A stretch of DNA of 64,000 nt from assembly GCA_032622095.1 (NCBI GenBank), contig CP136069.1, positions 200,866,690 through 200,930,689 on the forward strand, in the 5' to 3' direction. Position 1 is the first letter of the stretch, and every line of letters starts with the position of its first letter. The stretch is from Siphonodentalium dalli (taxonomy: Eukaryota; Mollusca; Scaphopoda; Gadilida; Siphonodentaliidae). The notes below the pieces were generated by a model that was not told the origin of the DNA, ran no database searches, and saw only the letters and a list, made by a program, of their open reading frames with translations. The translations under genes were made by a program, and so were the position numbers. This document shows, piece after piece, positions 11,314 to 23,113 of this stretch.

Positions 11314-11500
11314 CAAGATTCAAGATTCAAGATTCTTTATTATTGTTCTAATTACACATGTAATATACGAACAAATCAATATATAATAAATAGCACTATG
11401 GTGTAAACAAATACAATGGTAGATATAACATGGAAATTTAATAAAGTCATCGTGAATATTTGCCGTCGTCACATATGCAGCATTGACTGTCTTCATGTCA
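11314..11500 (-). mobile_element. LINE or SINE 3' end with (TTGAATC)n tail
   Basis: On the minus strand the sequence runs into AATAAAGAATCTTGAATCTT, i.e. a polyadenylation-like signal followed by three copies of a 7-bp unit. Microsatellite tails after AATAAA are typical of CR1/L2/RTE-type elements. No protein part is present. Confidence 0.45.
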
Positions 11501-11510
11501 CCCCCCCCCC

Positions 11511-12307
11511 CCGGTGTCATTATAATAAATCATTTATCAATGGCACAATCTGGAGGTGCCAATAGCGAAATACGAGAATATATATATAATGATGTGTGTG
11601 TGTGTAGGTGTACAGACGCCAATATGTTTATATTATAAATATATATATATTCACGAGTGCGCAGCACGGATGAGTAGAATTAATAAATCCCAAATCAAGA
11701 CTGACGGCACCCACCTTAATTGTGAAGGCACGAGTGGGATGATCTATCCAATTTAAATGATACATGATTCACGATTATATGCGCTTCAGTATTCATGACT
11801 GTCGCTTTATTCGCCAATCCATATTTAAAAAAATGAACTCTGAATTTGGAAATTTTAACCCAGGATATTATCTCACCCAACTTGAGGTATCGTTGGAAAG
11901 TTTATTTTCCGAGTATTCTTAGACCTACCAGTAAGTAGGATTATATTTGTTAAACCGTTTTTCCGCAAGTTTCATTATAACTTATTTAGACCCCCATTTC
12001 CCCAGAATAATGTCAATTGCAACAATTTCATGTATTGGTAAGACGGTTGCGCTTGTTTTGTATTATTAAGCAATTAACTGCAATAATTCGAGCGTCTGCA
12101 CAACTCGCACCTGATTGTTGGTGAATTCTCGAATGTTGGTTCGTTGATTTCATGGTAAGTGAAGACAAGCGTAGTGTCTTAGCCATGAATAGCCACATAT
12201 GAGAAAAAAAGAACTTGGGTCTGTATCATCTAACTATTGCTGTTGGATTAGGTTATGATGCATCCGTGTTAAAGTTGTTTAGAATGGTATACCTGTGCCA
12301 TTACTAA
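11511..12307. other. No gene seen
   Basis: A poly-C run, a short (TG)n tract and an AT-rich region. Non-coding. Confidence 0.4.
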
Positions 12308-12753
12308 ACGGACATGGGTCATTCGAACCTCCAAATTTTCTTCTACATGTACGCAATTTGGAGCGACGGATACTATAGGTCGATAAATAAACAAACTATT
12401 GATATATCGGCTTCATATGCTTTGAAAAACACTTGCCATAGTCACAGCCATTATTCAGCCGTTTTCAACTTTTCGCCAGAAGTCAGACAAACGCTCTTTA
12501 TTGCTACCATATCGGGAATAGCCTACCATGGAACGCTCTTTTCTGTTCCATGTCGCGCAAATGGCGGTTTTTTTGTTTGGGACCCAAACACTATATTTAC
12601 AGTTGCATTTTTCATTACTTCAATGCGTCTTTTTGGGTTACATAATGCTCGTAGAAAGGTAATTCATATATTTATCGACCAATTTCGATACTGGGCAAAA
12701 TCCAAAAGCGAATAATATTATGTGTATTTTGGAGCGCAAACCGCCATGTGGCT
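12308..12753 (+). mobile_element. TTAA MITE family D, copy 2
   Basis: 446 bp, from ACGGACATGGGTC to CGCCATGTGGCT. The right flank is TTAA (12754-12757); the left flank is CTAA (12304-12307), a decayed TTAA. It shares AAACGCTCTTTATTGCTACC and the GTTTGGGACCCAAACAC block with the other copies. An open frame of 133 codons spans most of it but has no domain, and the inverted copy does not keep it, so it is treated as fortuitous. Confidence 0.8.
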
Positions 12754-12757
12754 TTAA

Positions 12758-13463
12758 ATACAATTATTCGACGAAAAACGAATTTGGTATGGATACTGTC
12801 CATCTGTTCAGTAGTGTTTAGAGTGTAATGTGTCTCTGTACTGGGATGCACCATCGCAGACTTTCCACAAAAAAAAAAGACAAAGACGTATTGGATTTAC
12901 AGTATCAAACTTAACTACTGTAGTTGAATATAAATATGATATGTAGATCCAGGAAGTGTCTGGTCTATATGGGTACGATACTACACTGGCATGGTTTAGT
13001 GGAATTTTCTCGTAGAAAACCCCATGGTGCCAGAAATGAACGGAAACATGTATACAATGTATATGTACACAAGAGAGATGTTTTATTGCCTCCTTGAAGG
13101 AGAGATATATGTACAGGTATATACATGTTTATGAATACAACAGTGACATTCAAACTAAATCAATTTCACTTATATGAGGTTGGTTGACCTTTTGCATTGG
13201 TCAGATGGAGCAAAGGACACACACAAATGTGAGACAATGAATAAATAGGCGTTTCTCATCACACATGAGTTCCAGAGTAGGATGACTTCCACATCAACAT
13301 GCATAAGTGAGGAATCCTACCGGCGAGAGTAAATCCAGGAATGAAAATGTAGGAATTCCGAATATGCACCGAGTATTGGCACCCACAGTGCTTGCATAGT
13401 GCGTTGTTGTCATATGTCGTTCTGGAGATGATGTTTGCCATATAGAGAGCTTTAGATGTGTAC
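12758..13463. other. No gene seen
   Basis: Non-coding region before the 21-bp minisatellite. Confidence 0.4.
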
Positions 13464-13606
13464 GTAGTGACACATGTATCGGTGCTAGTGACACATGTAT
13501 CGGTGCTAGTGACACATGTATCGGTGCTAGTGACACATGTATAGGTGCTAGTGACACATGTATCGGTGCTAGTGACACATACCTTCACATGTATCGGTGC
13601 TAGTGA
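13464..13606. repeat. 21-bp minisatellite
   Basis: About six to seven units of GTGACACATGTATCGGTGCTA. Because 21 is divisible by three, several frames stay open and yield repeated heptapeptides. No evidence of real coding. Confidence 0.9.
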
Positions 13607-13876
13607 CTCTTAAAGATTTTCGTCGCCAACCTTTATCGCCTTTGAGGCCGAAATGTCAACTTTTATCACCGCCGTCGGACGGTTTTCGTTGCCCATCTTT
13701 TCCGCCCGAGACGCCGACCTGTCGATTTTCGACCGATTTCCGCCTCGGACGCCAACTTCCCGCATCGGCTCGGACGCCGAAATGTCGACTTTCGGAAGGG
13801 ACGCTCGGCCGAGTTGGCCCGCCTCGCCGGGTCGCCATTTTCGAGAGAGGACGGCCGCGCGCGCGCACGCATCGCC
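13607..13876 (+). other. GC-rich, CpG-dense island
   Basis: This stretch is far richer in GC and CpG than its neighbours and contains recurring CGGACGCC/CGACGCC and TGTCGACTTTCG motifs. Four frames are open at once, which reflects composition rather than coding. It is followed by TTATATAT at 13877-13884, so a promoter reading rightward is conceivable, but no first exon was identified downstream. Confidence 0.35.
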
Positions 13877-13884
13877 TTATATAT

Positions 13885-14546
13885 CGCTTGGACATCCGAT
13901 CTGTGGTCAAACGAAGAAAGACACAACGACTTCGCCCTAATTATAATTATATGATTGATTCTTGCAAGATAATGCTTGCTACTTACATTTACAATTTCGA
14001 TAGCATCGCTAAACATACTATGGTAACTACATAGTTTTACATCTCATGTAGTTAGCTGTGGAACAGATGAAATTTACTGTATGTTTACATGCGGTTTCTG
14101 GTACCGAGTATCTTTCTATACCGAAATGACTGCTGCAGAATGCCTGGAGAACATTTGCAAGTTTATCGATGTACCATTAATGTCTAGTTGTGAAGAAAAG
14201 TATACTTACCGATACGAAAACGCATTCACATAAACGCCGCATTGTATACCATCGAACTATTTGCACCGTCTACATACAGTGTCGTCGCATTTACAATATG
14301 GTCAGGAATCGGGAAGTTACATTCATTTTATTGACATAAATGAGACAGACATGAAGAAATATGATCATCCAATTCGATTGAGTCTAGTATTTGTGCACTA
14401 CATGACGTACCCATCTATCAATTATGTTAATAAAGTACATATCGGTCCTAAAAAATTTCAGTGGGCGGGCTGTTGACTACAATCAGAAACATGTGCACCC
14501 GACTGCAGATGTAAATCAGCAGTAACCTTTCTGTCCCAACTGTCGA
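13885..14546. other. No gene confirmed
   Basis: AT-rich sequence downstream of the GC island. No exon with convincing splice signals. Confidence 0.35.
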
Positions 14547-14550
14547 ATAA

Positions 14551-14942
14551 CCCTTTACCCAACAGAACGGCCCTGTGCCAATGCATTCTCTTATATATGC
14601 GAGTCGACCATAGGTCGCCTCGCATATATAAGAGAATGCATTGGCTTAACACATTAAAAATTATAAAATTGTTAAAGAATGTAAGAAAAAATGGTAAAAA
14701 GTGTTAAAAACAGATTTTTTTTAGGCCAATGCATTCTCTTATATATGCGAGGCGACCTATGGTCGACTCGCATATATAAGAGAATGCATTGGCACAGGGC
14801 ATAACTGTAACCATCACAATGTGGTCAATGAGCCGGTTCCAATGATATCCATATTTGTATGGTTCTATTGAGACAGACCGAAGATATTTTGGGCTGTTCA
14901 AGCTTTATTTGGCCGGTTTTGGCCGGTTTGTTGGGTAAAGGG
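14551..14942 (+). mobile_element. Palindromic TTAA MITE, copy 2 (PAL-2)
   Basis: Same organisation as PAL-1: CCCTTTACCCAACA terminus, two 69-bp hairpins, long arm on the right, and the opposite terminus followed by TTAA (14943-14946). The left flank reads ATAA instead of TTAA. It abuts the LINE-C 3' fragment. Confidence 0.85.
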
Positions 14943-14949
14943 TTAAAGG

Positions 14950-15430
14950 TGATATTGATCGGCGTGTGTCCTGGGTATGTTCAGATTACCCAGACAGAAA
15001 GTGAGTTTATGTCATTTAGACATCGGTGGTGAATTCCATGCAATTTTAAAATGCACTGCACTACAGACTCTACAAGAGAGATATATAGAGCCCTACTTCT
15101 ACTTAAAACCGAATATTATTAAACTGAATGTACTACTCAATTCGGGAAAGGGGAAGAGAACAAAATCTTCACTATTTATTAAAAGGGTTATGCCATTATT
15201 TACGCTTCCTGAGGCATTCTATAACCGCACACGTCAGGACACCAACATGGGTTGTTAAATTAAATAATTGTTGAATAAATAATTTCACTATATATTCTGT
15301 ATTATCTTGCACATAATAATCACACAACAATCCTCATGCATAGCACACTATATACTATATATGTCTTATTATATGGTAATTATCCACATACTCTGTAATA
15401 TCCAACATGACGAAGACTAATTTAATTGAA
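14950..15430 (+). pseudogene. LINE-C 3' end, copy 1
   Basis: The frame at 14977-15258 encodes the C-terminus of a non-LTR polyprotein: LCHLDIGGEFHAILKC (the usual C...E.H.L..C zinc-knuckle tail), then ERYIEPYFYLKPN, LNVLLNSG and LFIKR. The 5' part is missing. A second copy is at 52425-52850. The 3' untranslated part ends in a TTAATTGAATTGAATTG-like tail near 15430. Confidence 0.75.
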
Positions 15431-15432
15431 TT

Positions 15433-16576
15433 GAATTGTGTTCAATATTAAATGTTTAAAATATTCCTACTAATCAAAGTTACTGTATCATACAAAGCAA
15501 CAAGTTGCTGCACGTGTCAGTTGCGTGGCTAGATGGGTGTCTCTGTTGAATGACGGAGGGTGTCCACATTGGAAGGTCTGACGGCATCCCCTTGAAGCGG
15601 ACCGACATTTCCAAGTCAAAGAAATTACATTTAGGAGATAAACATACCCTGTTTAGTTGTACATTCTGGGATTCGAGCATGAAAACTGTTTGTGAACGAG
15701 CCGGCTTGCCGGCGAGTTCACAAACTGTTTTCATTGTGGCAGAACCCGTACGTTGAAGATACGACGTTCCGACCGGACTTCACGTTGTGTACTTTTTTGT
15801 GGTGACGACAACTCATGGAACCGTAGATATCTGTTTATTTCTAGAGCATAACTTCGCTTCTCAAGATAGGTCAGCTGATGCTAGCATTATCAGGCTCTTC
15901 TGGATCAGTAAGTCATTCCCAGGGCGGTACTCATAGGAGGACTCAGTCAACTGAACACTGATGGGTAAAACCTCAGTGCTTATATGTAAAAGTGATAACC
16001 TACTTTTCAAAATCATGTGACGATGTTACTGGCCAGGTTTGACAACTAGTTGTCAACGGCTCGTCACTAAAGTTACCTTTAGTATAGCTTTCGTATATCA
16101 TGACCAGTGCAGTGTACCAAAACAACTAATAACTTTTAGACATCTGCACTGGTTCGACTGGGAACTTTCATGAGAACTAGCTAGAATCATCATCGCGTGA
16201 TCTCGTCATCATGCTAAGTACGGCTGCCCGACTAACAATCCCACGCCTATTATTCATGCATCGTAATAGTTGGAACTGATGCAATAGTTCACAGGGGCGT
16301 GATCAGGCAGGGGCGCACATCGTGCTGTTACATCATGCTCGAATCACAGAATGTACAACGAAACAGGGTACGTTTATCTCCATTGTAATTCAATCTAGCA
16401 AGGAATTTGCAAAAAAACTGTATAAAAAGTATCATTTAGTTATTTTCATGACACGAATCGAGACTTTCATTTCGCCGTTGTCACCGTGCACAAATCATTG
16501 GGTTTGTTTATTGCGTTACACGGAACACTGCTCCGTAACCATTTCATGTGGGGCGGGTTGGCTCTTTTCTCTACTC
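15433..16576. other. No gene seen
   Basis: Non-coding apart from the palindrome at 15681-15732. Confidence 0.4.
15681..15732. repeat. 52-bp near-perfect palindrome
   Basis: GAAAACTGTTTGTGAAC and its complement, with one mismatched position, enclose CCGGCTTGCCGG. It could form a tight hairpin. Confidence 0.85.
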
Positions 16577-16975
16577 CGTTCTGCGCCGATGAAATTGTAC
16601 CGTGTCACATTCAGATTTGATGCACGCTGAAGCGGCCGATGAACGGTATCTATAGACAACAACGGGCGGGTGTGCTCGTTTCGCTACTCGTTCTGCGCCG
16701 ATGAAATTTGACCGTGCTACATTCAGATTTGATGCACGCTGAAGCGGCCGATGAACGGTATCTATAGACAACAACGGGCGGTGTGCTCGTTTCGCTACTC
16801 CGTTCTGCGCCGATGAAATTGTACCGTGCCACATTCAGATTTGATGCACGCTGAAGCGGCCGATGAACGGTATCTACAGACAACAACGGGCGGGTGTGCT
16901 CGTTTCGCTACTCGTTCTGCGCCGATGAAATTTGACCGTGCTACATTCAGATTTGATGCACGCTGAAGCGGCCGA
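16577..16975. repeat. 112-bp satellite with dimeric order
   Basis: Four units start with CGTTCTGCGCCGATGAAAT at 16577, 16689, 16801 and 16913. Units 1 and 3 share AAATTGTACCGTG while units 2 and 4 share AAATTTGACCGTGCTAC, so the repeat unit is a 224-bp dimer. The array is GC- and CpG-rich compared with its flanks. Confidence 0.9.
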
Positions 16976-17129
16976 TGTCGGTGAATCGAAAACGAAAGTT
17001 AGCCCCTCTCGGCCAATCAGAATGCTTGTTTTTAGTTACATTTGAATATAACCATGTTGGGTAGAAATGTTCCAACTTGTACTCCAAACTTTCTAAATGC
17101 TGGAAACTTCCAACAGTTTATCATCAACA

Positions 17130-17597
17130 TATATGTGACCCGTCATATCAATTCCAGTCGTAAGTCGGGATTGTTTTTACCCTGTGACAATGCATTCTCT
17201 TATATATGCGAGTCGACCATAGGTCGCCTCGCATATATAAGAGAATGCATTGGCCTAACAATTTTTTACAATTATAATAATTTGTTCTTGTATTCTTTAA
17301 CAATTTTATAATTTCACCCATACAGAGCCCCAGACAAACATGAGCAGACGACACTCTTCTATATGCTTCTATATATGTGTGGGGCTCCCTGCAGGGTAAT
17401 GGATATTTTTTATTTTATGTCCTAAAAATTGTCAGAAACATTTATTTAAAAAAAAATGATAAAACATTGTTAGGCCAATGCATTCTCTTATATATGCGAG
17501 GCGACATATGGTCGACTCGCATATATAAGAGAATGCATTGGCACAGGGTAAACATATCCCGACTTACGACTGGATTTGAAATGGCGGGTCACATATA
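17130..17597. mobile_element. Palindromic module in a different shell (PAL-3)
   Basis: The two 69-bp hairpins are present, with ACCCTGTG/CACAGGGT at their outer edges. The outer ends differ from PAL-1: TATGTGACCCG... and its complement, followed inward by CCAGTCGTAAGTCGGGAT on both sides. TA flanks both termini. So the hairpin module sits centrally in another inverted-repeat element. Non-coding. Confidence 0.8.
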
Positions 17598-18369
17598 CCT
17601 GGTCAGGCACCCACTTATACATTTAAAGGGATATTGTACTCAAATATTTCCCACTTCAAGGACAATTCGACTGAGTTGTAAACAAAACGACATGTGTAAT
17701 CTTTCTAGTGAGAACTATTGTTTAAAATATTTCGGCATTTCGTGATGGCGAGGTATTTGCAATTCCAGATCGAAGAATGACAGGTTAAATTTCTATTGTT
17801 TGATAAATACCACGACATTGAAAGCCCCCAGTTACAAGGAGAAATTTGCTCTTATTTATTGCAGCACGAACTAACATTTACTCAGATTGCAACGTTGTGT
17901 ACCATTCAAGGGGTGGTGTGGCTGTGGGCCAAATATTTCCATGTAAATAAACCGAGCTGTCAGTATTGGATCCGACCTCAAGTTGATATCGGGCTATTAT
18001 AGATCACTCGGCGATTCACCCAGGTCCGTTGGATGGCTCAAACGATGTTTCCTAAGAAATTCCCACCATGGCCGGTTTATACCCTTAATTTGAACCACAT
18101 AGTTGATTGTTTCGTGCCATATTTTTTTGTCATTTCACACCATATGTTTCGTTGGTTCCCACAAATGATAAATGGTCAAGCGTATGCAGCGTACCATGTG
18201 AAAATTTATTTTAATTTTGTTAACTTAATGAAAGCGAACATGTTTATGATTTAACGTTACGTGATGATGACAACCCGACAATTACATATAAACATATTTC
18301 TTTCTTTTTTGCGAAAACAAATTAACAAATTGAAATTGTGGCAACAAAGTTAAAGATACATAATCTGAA
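17598..18369. other. No gene seen
   Basis: Includes TTTCGTGCCATATTTTTTT-like sequence near 18110, related to the array at 20309-20575. Non-coding. Confidence 0.4.
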
Positions 18370-18373
18370 TTAA

Positions 18374-18792
18374 AGGTTGCATATTACTATTTCCTTGGCT
18401 TCGGGGGTAAACATATTTGATTCGAGTCGAGGAACCCACCCGTCAAAGCTCAGAGTGATCAGATAACAATTTTTTAAATCTATTATTTTTCACCATCTAT
18501 AATATTTTAGTGGCCCAGTAAAAAGTAAATGATACGACGTGCTCGGACCAAATTGCGGATGAAGATGGATAACTCTAAAAGCAAGTGGCTTTTTGTGTCA
18601 GCTATTTGACAAACCGGTAAATTTGTTTTTTAAATTTGTTGATAAATAACAGGTTTTGGGCAATTGTTTACTGTTGTTGACTGGTTAGCATTATTGTTGG
18701 GCCATTAATCGATTCTGATAACCGAAGCGGCATTTCAAAATATGTTGTTGGAATCTGATAATGTGGGAACCATCGAATCGGTTTGAGTACCT
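18374..18792 (+). mobile_element. TTAA MITE family E, copy 1
   Basis: 419 bp flanked by TTAA (18370-18373 and 18793-18796). The right end GAGTACCT matches the ends at 19853 and about 52278. The left end continues to the conserved TTGGCTTCGGGGGTAAACAT block. It contains AAATTGCGGATGAAGATGG followed by TAACTCTAAA. Confidence 0.65.
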
Positions 18793-18960
18793 TTAATGTT
18801 ATTAAAAAACAAATAATACGGTATACTCAATGGTACAAATTGTCGAAATGATACATGTACTGGTATGAAATGTCCAGAACCCTGGTTTGAAACATCTCTA
18901 TGTCAAACTTCCAGGGCACGAACTGTCCAGCAACCTATTGTACATGTGATGTAGTCACAG

Positions 18961-19105
18961 GGGCTTGTTGTAAAGAAAACAAGTAAAATTGAGGGTGCCA
19001 CTTTATCAAACATTATAAATGCATCAATATTCTATTGATATACATGTAATGCTTTACAAACGCATGTTTTTGTATATATATTTTTACTTGTTTTCTTAAC
19101 AAGCC
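18961..19105. repeat. Inverted repeat
   Basis: GGGCTTGTTGTAAAGAAAAC with AAGTAAAA, and its near-complement at 19081-19105, enclose about 90 bp. Confidence 0.65.
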
Positions 19106-19566
19106 TCAGTTTAAGTATAGGAAGCCACGACTTATCTGCGAAAGAGCTCTGGATCTCTTGCTCACTCTTTATGTGACCACTGAAATCAGACTTGGCTAGA
19201 CAGTCTCCCCGTTGGGGAGGGGGGTCCAGCTTGATACCTGTATGTTACGACAGCACCCCCCTTGGAAGGAAGTTTCCTACTGATGGCTATATCGGTCGAA
19301 AATTATTAATTAGATTTGACATTTTTGCCCGGGACGGCTTGTTATCAAACTACATTTGTACATGTACTTACCGCAGGTGAATATCACTTCAATTTGCCTT
19401 AAATCGAGTAATATAGTTTTAGGACAACAACAATCAGAGTAATATGATTTCATGACATCACCGATCCAAGTAATATGGCTTTACAACATGACATAATTCT
19501 ATTTCACTGTTAAATAATGCATAGACAATGATGTTTTGTGATGTCACTCATTTCAAAGAGCCCCAG

Positions 19567-19853
19567 GTCAAACGGACAAATTGCGGATGAAGATGGATAA
19601 CTCTAAAATCAAGTGGTAATAATAACCACTTGCATGATTTTAGAGTTATCCATCTTCATCCGCAATTTTGACCGAGACCACCTTTTTGACGGCGTGTTTT
19701 TGGGCCACAAACAATAGAAATAATAAACTTCAAAAATTGATATCTGATCACTCGGAGCGTTGATGGGTAGGTTCCTCGACTCGAATCAAATATGTTTTAT
19801 CCCCGAAGCCAAAGAAATAGTAATTTTGGAGCGTCTGATCGGATTGAGTACCT
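19567..19853 (-). mobile_element. TTAA MITE family E, copy 2 (inverted, partial)
   Basis: The right terminus is followed by TTAA (19854-19857). It carries the complement of the TTCGAGTCGAGGAACC block of copy 1. A ~40-bp hairpin (about 19578-19618 and 19637-19676) is built from AAATTGCGGATGAAGATGG and its complement. The left terminus is missing. Confidence 0.6.
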
Positions 19854-20308
19854 TTAAACAATTATTTTTGTATCTAGACTTTGATTATAAAGCAAGTTTT
19901 CGCAATTGACATGCTTAAAATTGATACATGCATGGGAAAATGTAACCATCGTTGTCTACATGCCCCGTGTGCGCAACATCTCAAATGAAAAATCCAGTCT
20001 CTTGCACTAGTATTTGTAATTAAACTATTTGAATAGCATTTGTTATTTAAATTTAGAACAGAGCCATAATTTTGTTTAAATGTGCTGATCTACATGTATG
20101 GTAATAAGCATCGTGCAGGTGGATTTTTCTCATAAAATTAATAAACATACAGGTACAATTATTTGGAACACAAGAGTAGGAACTTTGGTGGAGTCTGATG
20201 ATGATGTTAGATGCGAATGCTGCTAGTCTACAGGGTCAGTGTCTGGTTGTTCCCCTTGCAGAGGAGATATACATGGGTACAGGACATTTTGGATCGTCTT
20301 GACTTAAG

Positions 20309-20575
20309 TTGTTTCGTACCATATTTTTTGTAGTTTCGCACCATATTTTTTGTAGTTTCGTACCTTATTGTTTGGTCGTTTCGCACCATGTTGGAAATCA
20401 ATTCGTCGTTTCATACCAATGATACCATGTCACCATACATGTTATGATGTACATGTATGCCAAACCATAGGGAAACAAATGATTTTCTGCAAAGTACGAA
20501 ATAAAAAAAAGTAACAAAACAATCCGGTATGAAACAACCAAAAAATATGGTATGAAACGACCATGGTATCGCACA
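20309..20575. repeat. GTTTCGTACCATATTTTTTG repeats, direct and inverted
   Basis: Three to four direct units of ~23 bp at 20309-20420, with inverted units GGTATGAAAC...AAAAAATATGGTATGAAAC at 20520-20575. The region could fold on itself. Confidence 0.7.
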
Positions 20576-21239
20576 GTGAAATAATAAAGAAGTCACTATA
20601 GTTGTATATCATTATAATATGGTCACAATATATATAATGCAACGTGAAAGTTGACTCATGCAATGTTCAGAATCCTATCCGACAACACTGGTATGAAGCG
20701 TCTAGAAATTAGAATCCATATTTAATATTATAAATATAATAAATCCTTCAGAGTAAGTTCAGACATTCAGTGTTACCGATCTCAGGAATCAACAACTGAC
20801 TGATCAAGCCTCAAGGCGGTTCCACTCAATCAGTCAATGGTTGTTTTTAAGAAGTCATCGTAATGTACAGTGCTAGTATATCAAACGATTCTCTGATGGT
20901 GCTGTTAGCACTTGTTACACACCTCCTAAGTTCTCCATCAGATTTTGACAGACACTCCCTGCCACACTGGGGACAGTCACAGTAACACTAACAGTACTAA
21001 CACTGACAGTGAATGAGTGGATAGGCCTACTGTAGTACTGATTGATAGTGATGCAGTCCTCAAATTTGGTTGCTTTATTTTCCTTGTCTTCTTCGAATTT
21101 TTTGTTAGTGTTAGATGTAGATTATTCATTTGTAGAATAACAATCAATTATCATGACAATCGTCGTCAACAATGAATGACATTGATAATTTGATCGATTC
21201 AATGATTGTTGACACTGTGTGACTTGGTGAATTTAAATT
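20576..21239. other. No confirmed gene; cysteine-rich minus-strand stretch
   Basis: On the minus strand around 20880-20965 a frame reads CPQCGRECLSKSDGELRRC, which resembles a small zinc-ribbon pattern, preceded by a possible acceptor CTGTCCCCAG. No complete exon structure could be built. Confidence 0.25.
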
Positions 21240-21428
21240 TTAAGTCTCGCTGTCCTTGCGACTAACTTCGTCGGCTGGTTCATGTAAATATGGGCCAATA
21301 TTCAAACGCAGGCCATCAAAGGCATCTTCAGTATCTGCCATAGATGCAGGATCCCCCACAACACGTAAATCGTCGTCATTTTCATGATCAGAGTCACGTT
21401 CAGACGCGGAAATGCGATGTGCAGAAGC
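21240..21428 (-). CDS. Possible exon, acidic protein, function unknown
   Basis: Minus-strand frame open from the AG at the 5' edge (…AAAAATAG then GCTTCTGCA) to a TAA at 21240-21242. It encodes about 62 residues with an acidic serine-rich start (SASERDSDHENDDDLR), then MADTEDAFDGLRLNIGPYLHEPADEV. The amino-acid pattern looks more like real protein than the other frames, and the 'GPYLHEP' stretch resembles acidic N-termini seen in some invertebrate zinc-finger or transposon-derived proteins, though this is only an impression. The acceptor's pyrimidine tract is weak. It may be a terminal exon, a transposon relic or chance. Confidence 0.22.
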   Translation of the reverse strand, partial: ASAHRISASERDSDHENDDDLRVVGDPASMADTEDAFDGLRLNIGPYLHEPADEVSRKDSET

Positions 21429-21756
21429 CTATTTTTCGTAAACAGTTCGTCTGCATGGGTAAGTCCCACTTTGACTTCACAGGTTTTGCGGTCACGTGAC
21501 TCGGGCAAAATTAGCTTAGAAATAATAATCGATTTTTAAAAGTCGCTAAAAACACGTTTATCGATAAAATTATATCTAATTTTGTATTGGATGTTATATT
21601 TGAACCTTATTCACACCAAACTAGCCATTAACATTGAAATGATGCGACATTTAACAGTTCCCATTTAACATCCCTCCAAATCAACGATTGGCCATTCCGA
21701 TGTACTGATTTTAACTGACTGGGAGAATCGATTCAGGATAGAAAGGATTAAACCCT

Positions 21757-21798
21757 GATATTTCCAAGTGAATATTGCAATATTCACTTGGAAATATC
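21757..21798. repeat. 42-bp perfect palindrome
   Basis: GATATTTCCAAGTGAATATTG followed directly by its exact complement, without a loop. Perfect 21-bp arms are unlikely by chance, and such a sequence can extrude as a cruciform. Confidence 0.95.
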
Positions 21799-22461
21799 AC
21801 ATGTGACCAATGTTGGGATGAGACACTCCAACACCCCTGTCCCTACTTTGGTTTGTTATGTGTTTCCCCTCGGGTATGATCATTTACATTAATTTGATAA
21901 GTGTAACGCAATTTTTTCTTTTGTATATTTGGGGTTTAGCATCGTTTCAATAGTTATGTCATATATCGCAAACATGTCAGTTCTAAATGCACATGGTAAA
22001 CTGGTGCCACAGCGCGGAATGCTATTTATTTAGCCAATTTCCGTTGAGATTGGAAAGGCGCACGTATAAGATTATGGGTGGTGGCATTATATAGACAGAA
22101 CACAACGCGCATCTTAATCGAGAATATTATATCGAATGAGTTGCGGATGGAGCAAGGATATATTTCGCGAGAGCGTAGCTCGATCGAAATGTAACTATCG
22201 CCACCCGCAACGACTTCGATAACAGATTCGAGATTATGATGCAAGTTGTGTTCTGTATTGATTCTACACCGTTCAGTCAGATAAGTTCAATCTAGAATGC
22301 CACCTTCATTGTTACTATTGCTACATTTATTGCGATTTAAGTCTGACAAATAACCAGTAATTATGGGGGAATCACCGGAAGCGGATGATCGACGTAATGT
22401 ACGTCAACTTACTTGGCGACAACGTCAACACGAATAGTTCCGGCTTGTACATGTATTCAAC
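21799..22461. other. No gene seen
   Basis: Non-coding; short open frames have no recognisable domain. Confidence 0.4.
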
Positions 22462-22464
22462 TAA

Positions 22465-23110
22465 GGTGACACTCCACAGTTTCTGCAGGGATTGGTGCAA
22501 AATTAAGGGGGCACAAATTCAATGAAAAATAACTGAAATGTGATCCCACAACACATATACACTGTATACATACCTGGGTTGAGCACATACTAGGCTTAAA
22601 GATTTTGGCAAATAATTGTCATTTTAATGGGGGTAGCAAGAGTTATGCCCCTTGATTGTGTGCCTGAAAAATGAAATTTTGATGCAAAAATGGCCAAAAT
22701 AAGCGATTTTCAGGCCCATGGGACACAAAAACCAGACAATCTATGGTATAGCCGCCTATGTTGTCTGGAAGAACACTGTTTCCTCACAAAAATATCAAAA
22801 AATTTCAAACTTCTCACCACTGTAATTTTTTTTTAAATATTTTTCATGCAGATGACAAATTTTAGGTGCTAAAAAGTCACGCTGGTGTCTGGAGCCACTG
22901 TTTCGCAGAAATCGCTACTACTTCATACTGGTGGGGTCAAGGTCACCTGAAACAATATTTTTCAAAACTCAAAGACATCCTCTAAAAATCCACAAATTCA
23001 TAACTAACCTTCTCTCAATAAACATACCACACCCATGGTGACATAAAACACTGGTACTCTATTCTAAGAAATTTACCCCTACTGATCATTCGAAACTGTG
23101 GAGTGTCACC
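22465..23110. mobile_element. PIF/Harbinger-like MITE with TAA duplication
   Basis: 646 bp with termini GGTGACACTCCACAGTTTC / GAAACTGTGGAGTGTCACC (one base gap) and TAA on both sides (22462-22464 and 23111-23113). A 3-bp TWA duplication is the hallmark of PIF/Harbinger elements. No transposase is encoded. Confidence 0.8.
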
Positions 23111-23113
23111 TAA

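Noticed and set aside
12314-12715. 133-codon gene at 12.3 kb
   Set aside because: It lies fully inside a family D MITE; the other copies do not keep the frame.
13597-14034. 145-codon protein over the GC island
   Set aside because: Four frames on both strands are open because stop codons are rare in GC-rich DNA; no domain and no splice context.
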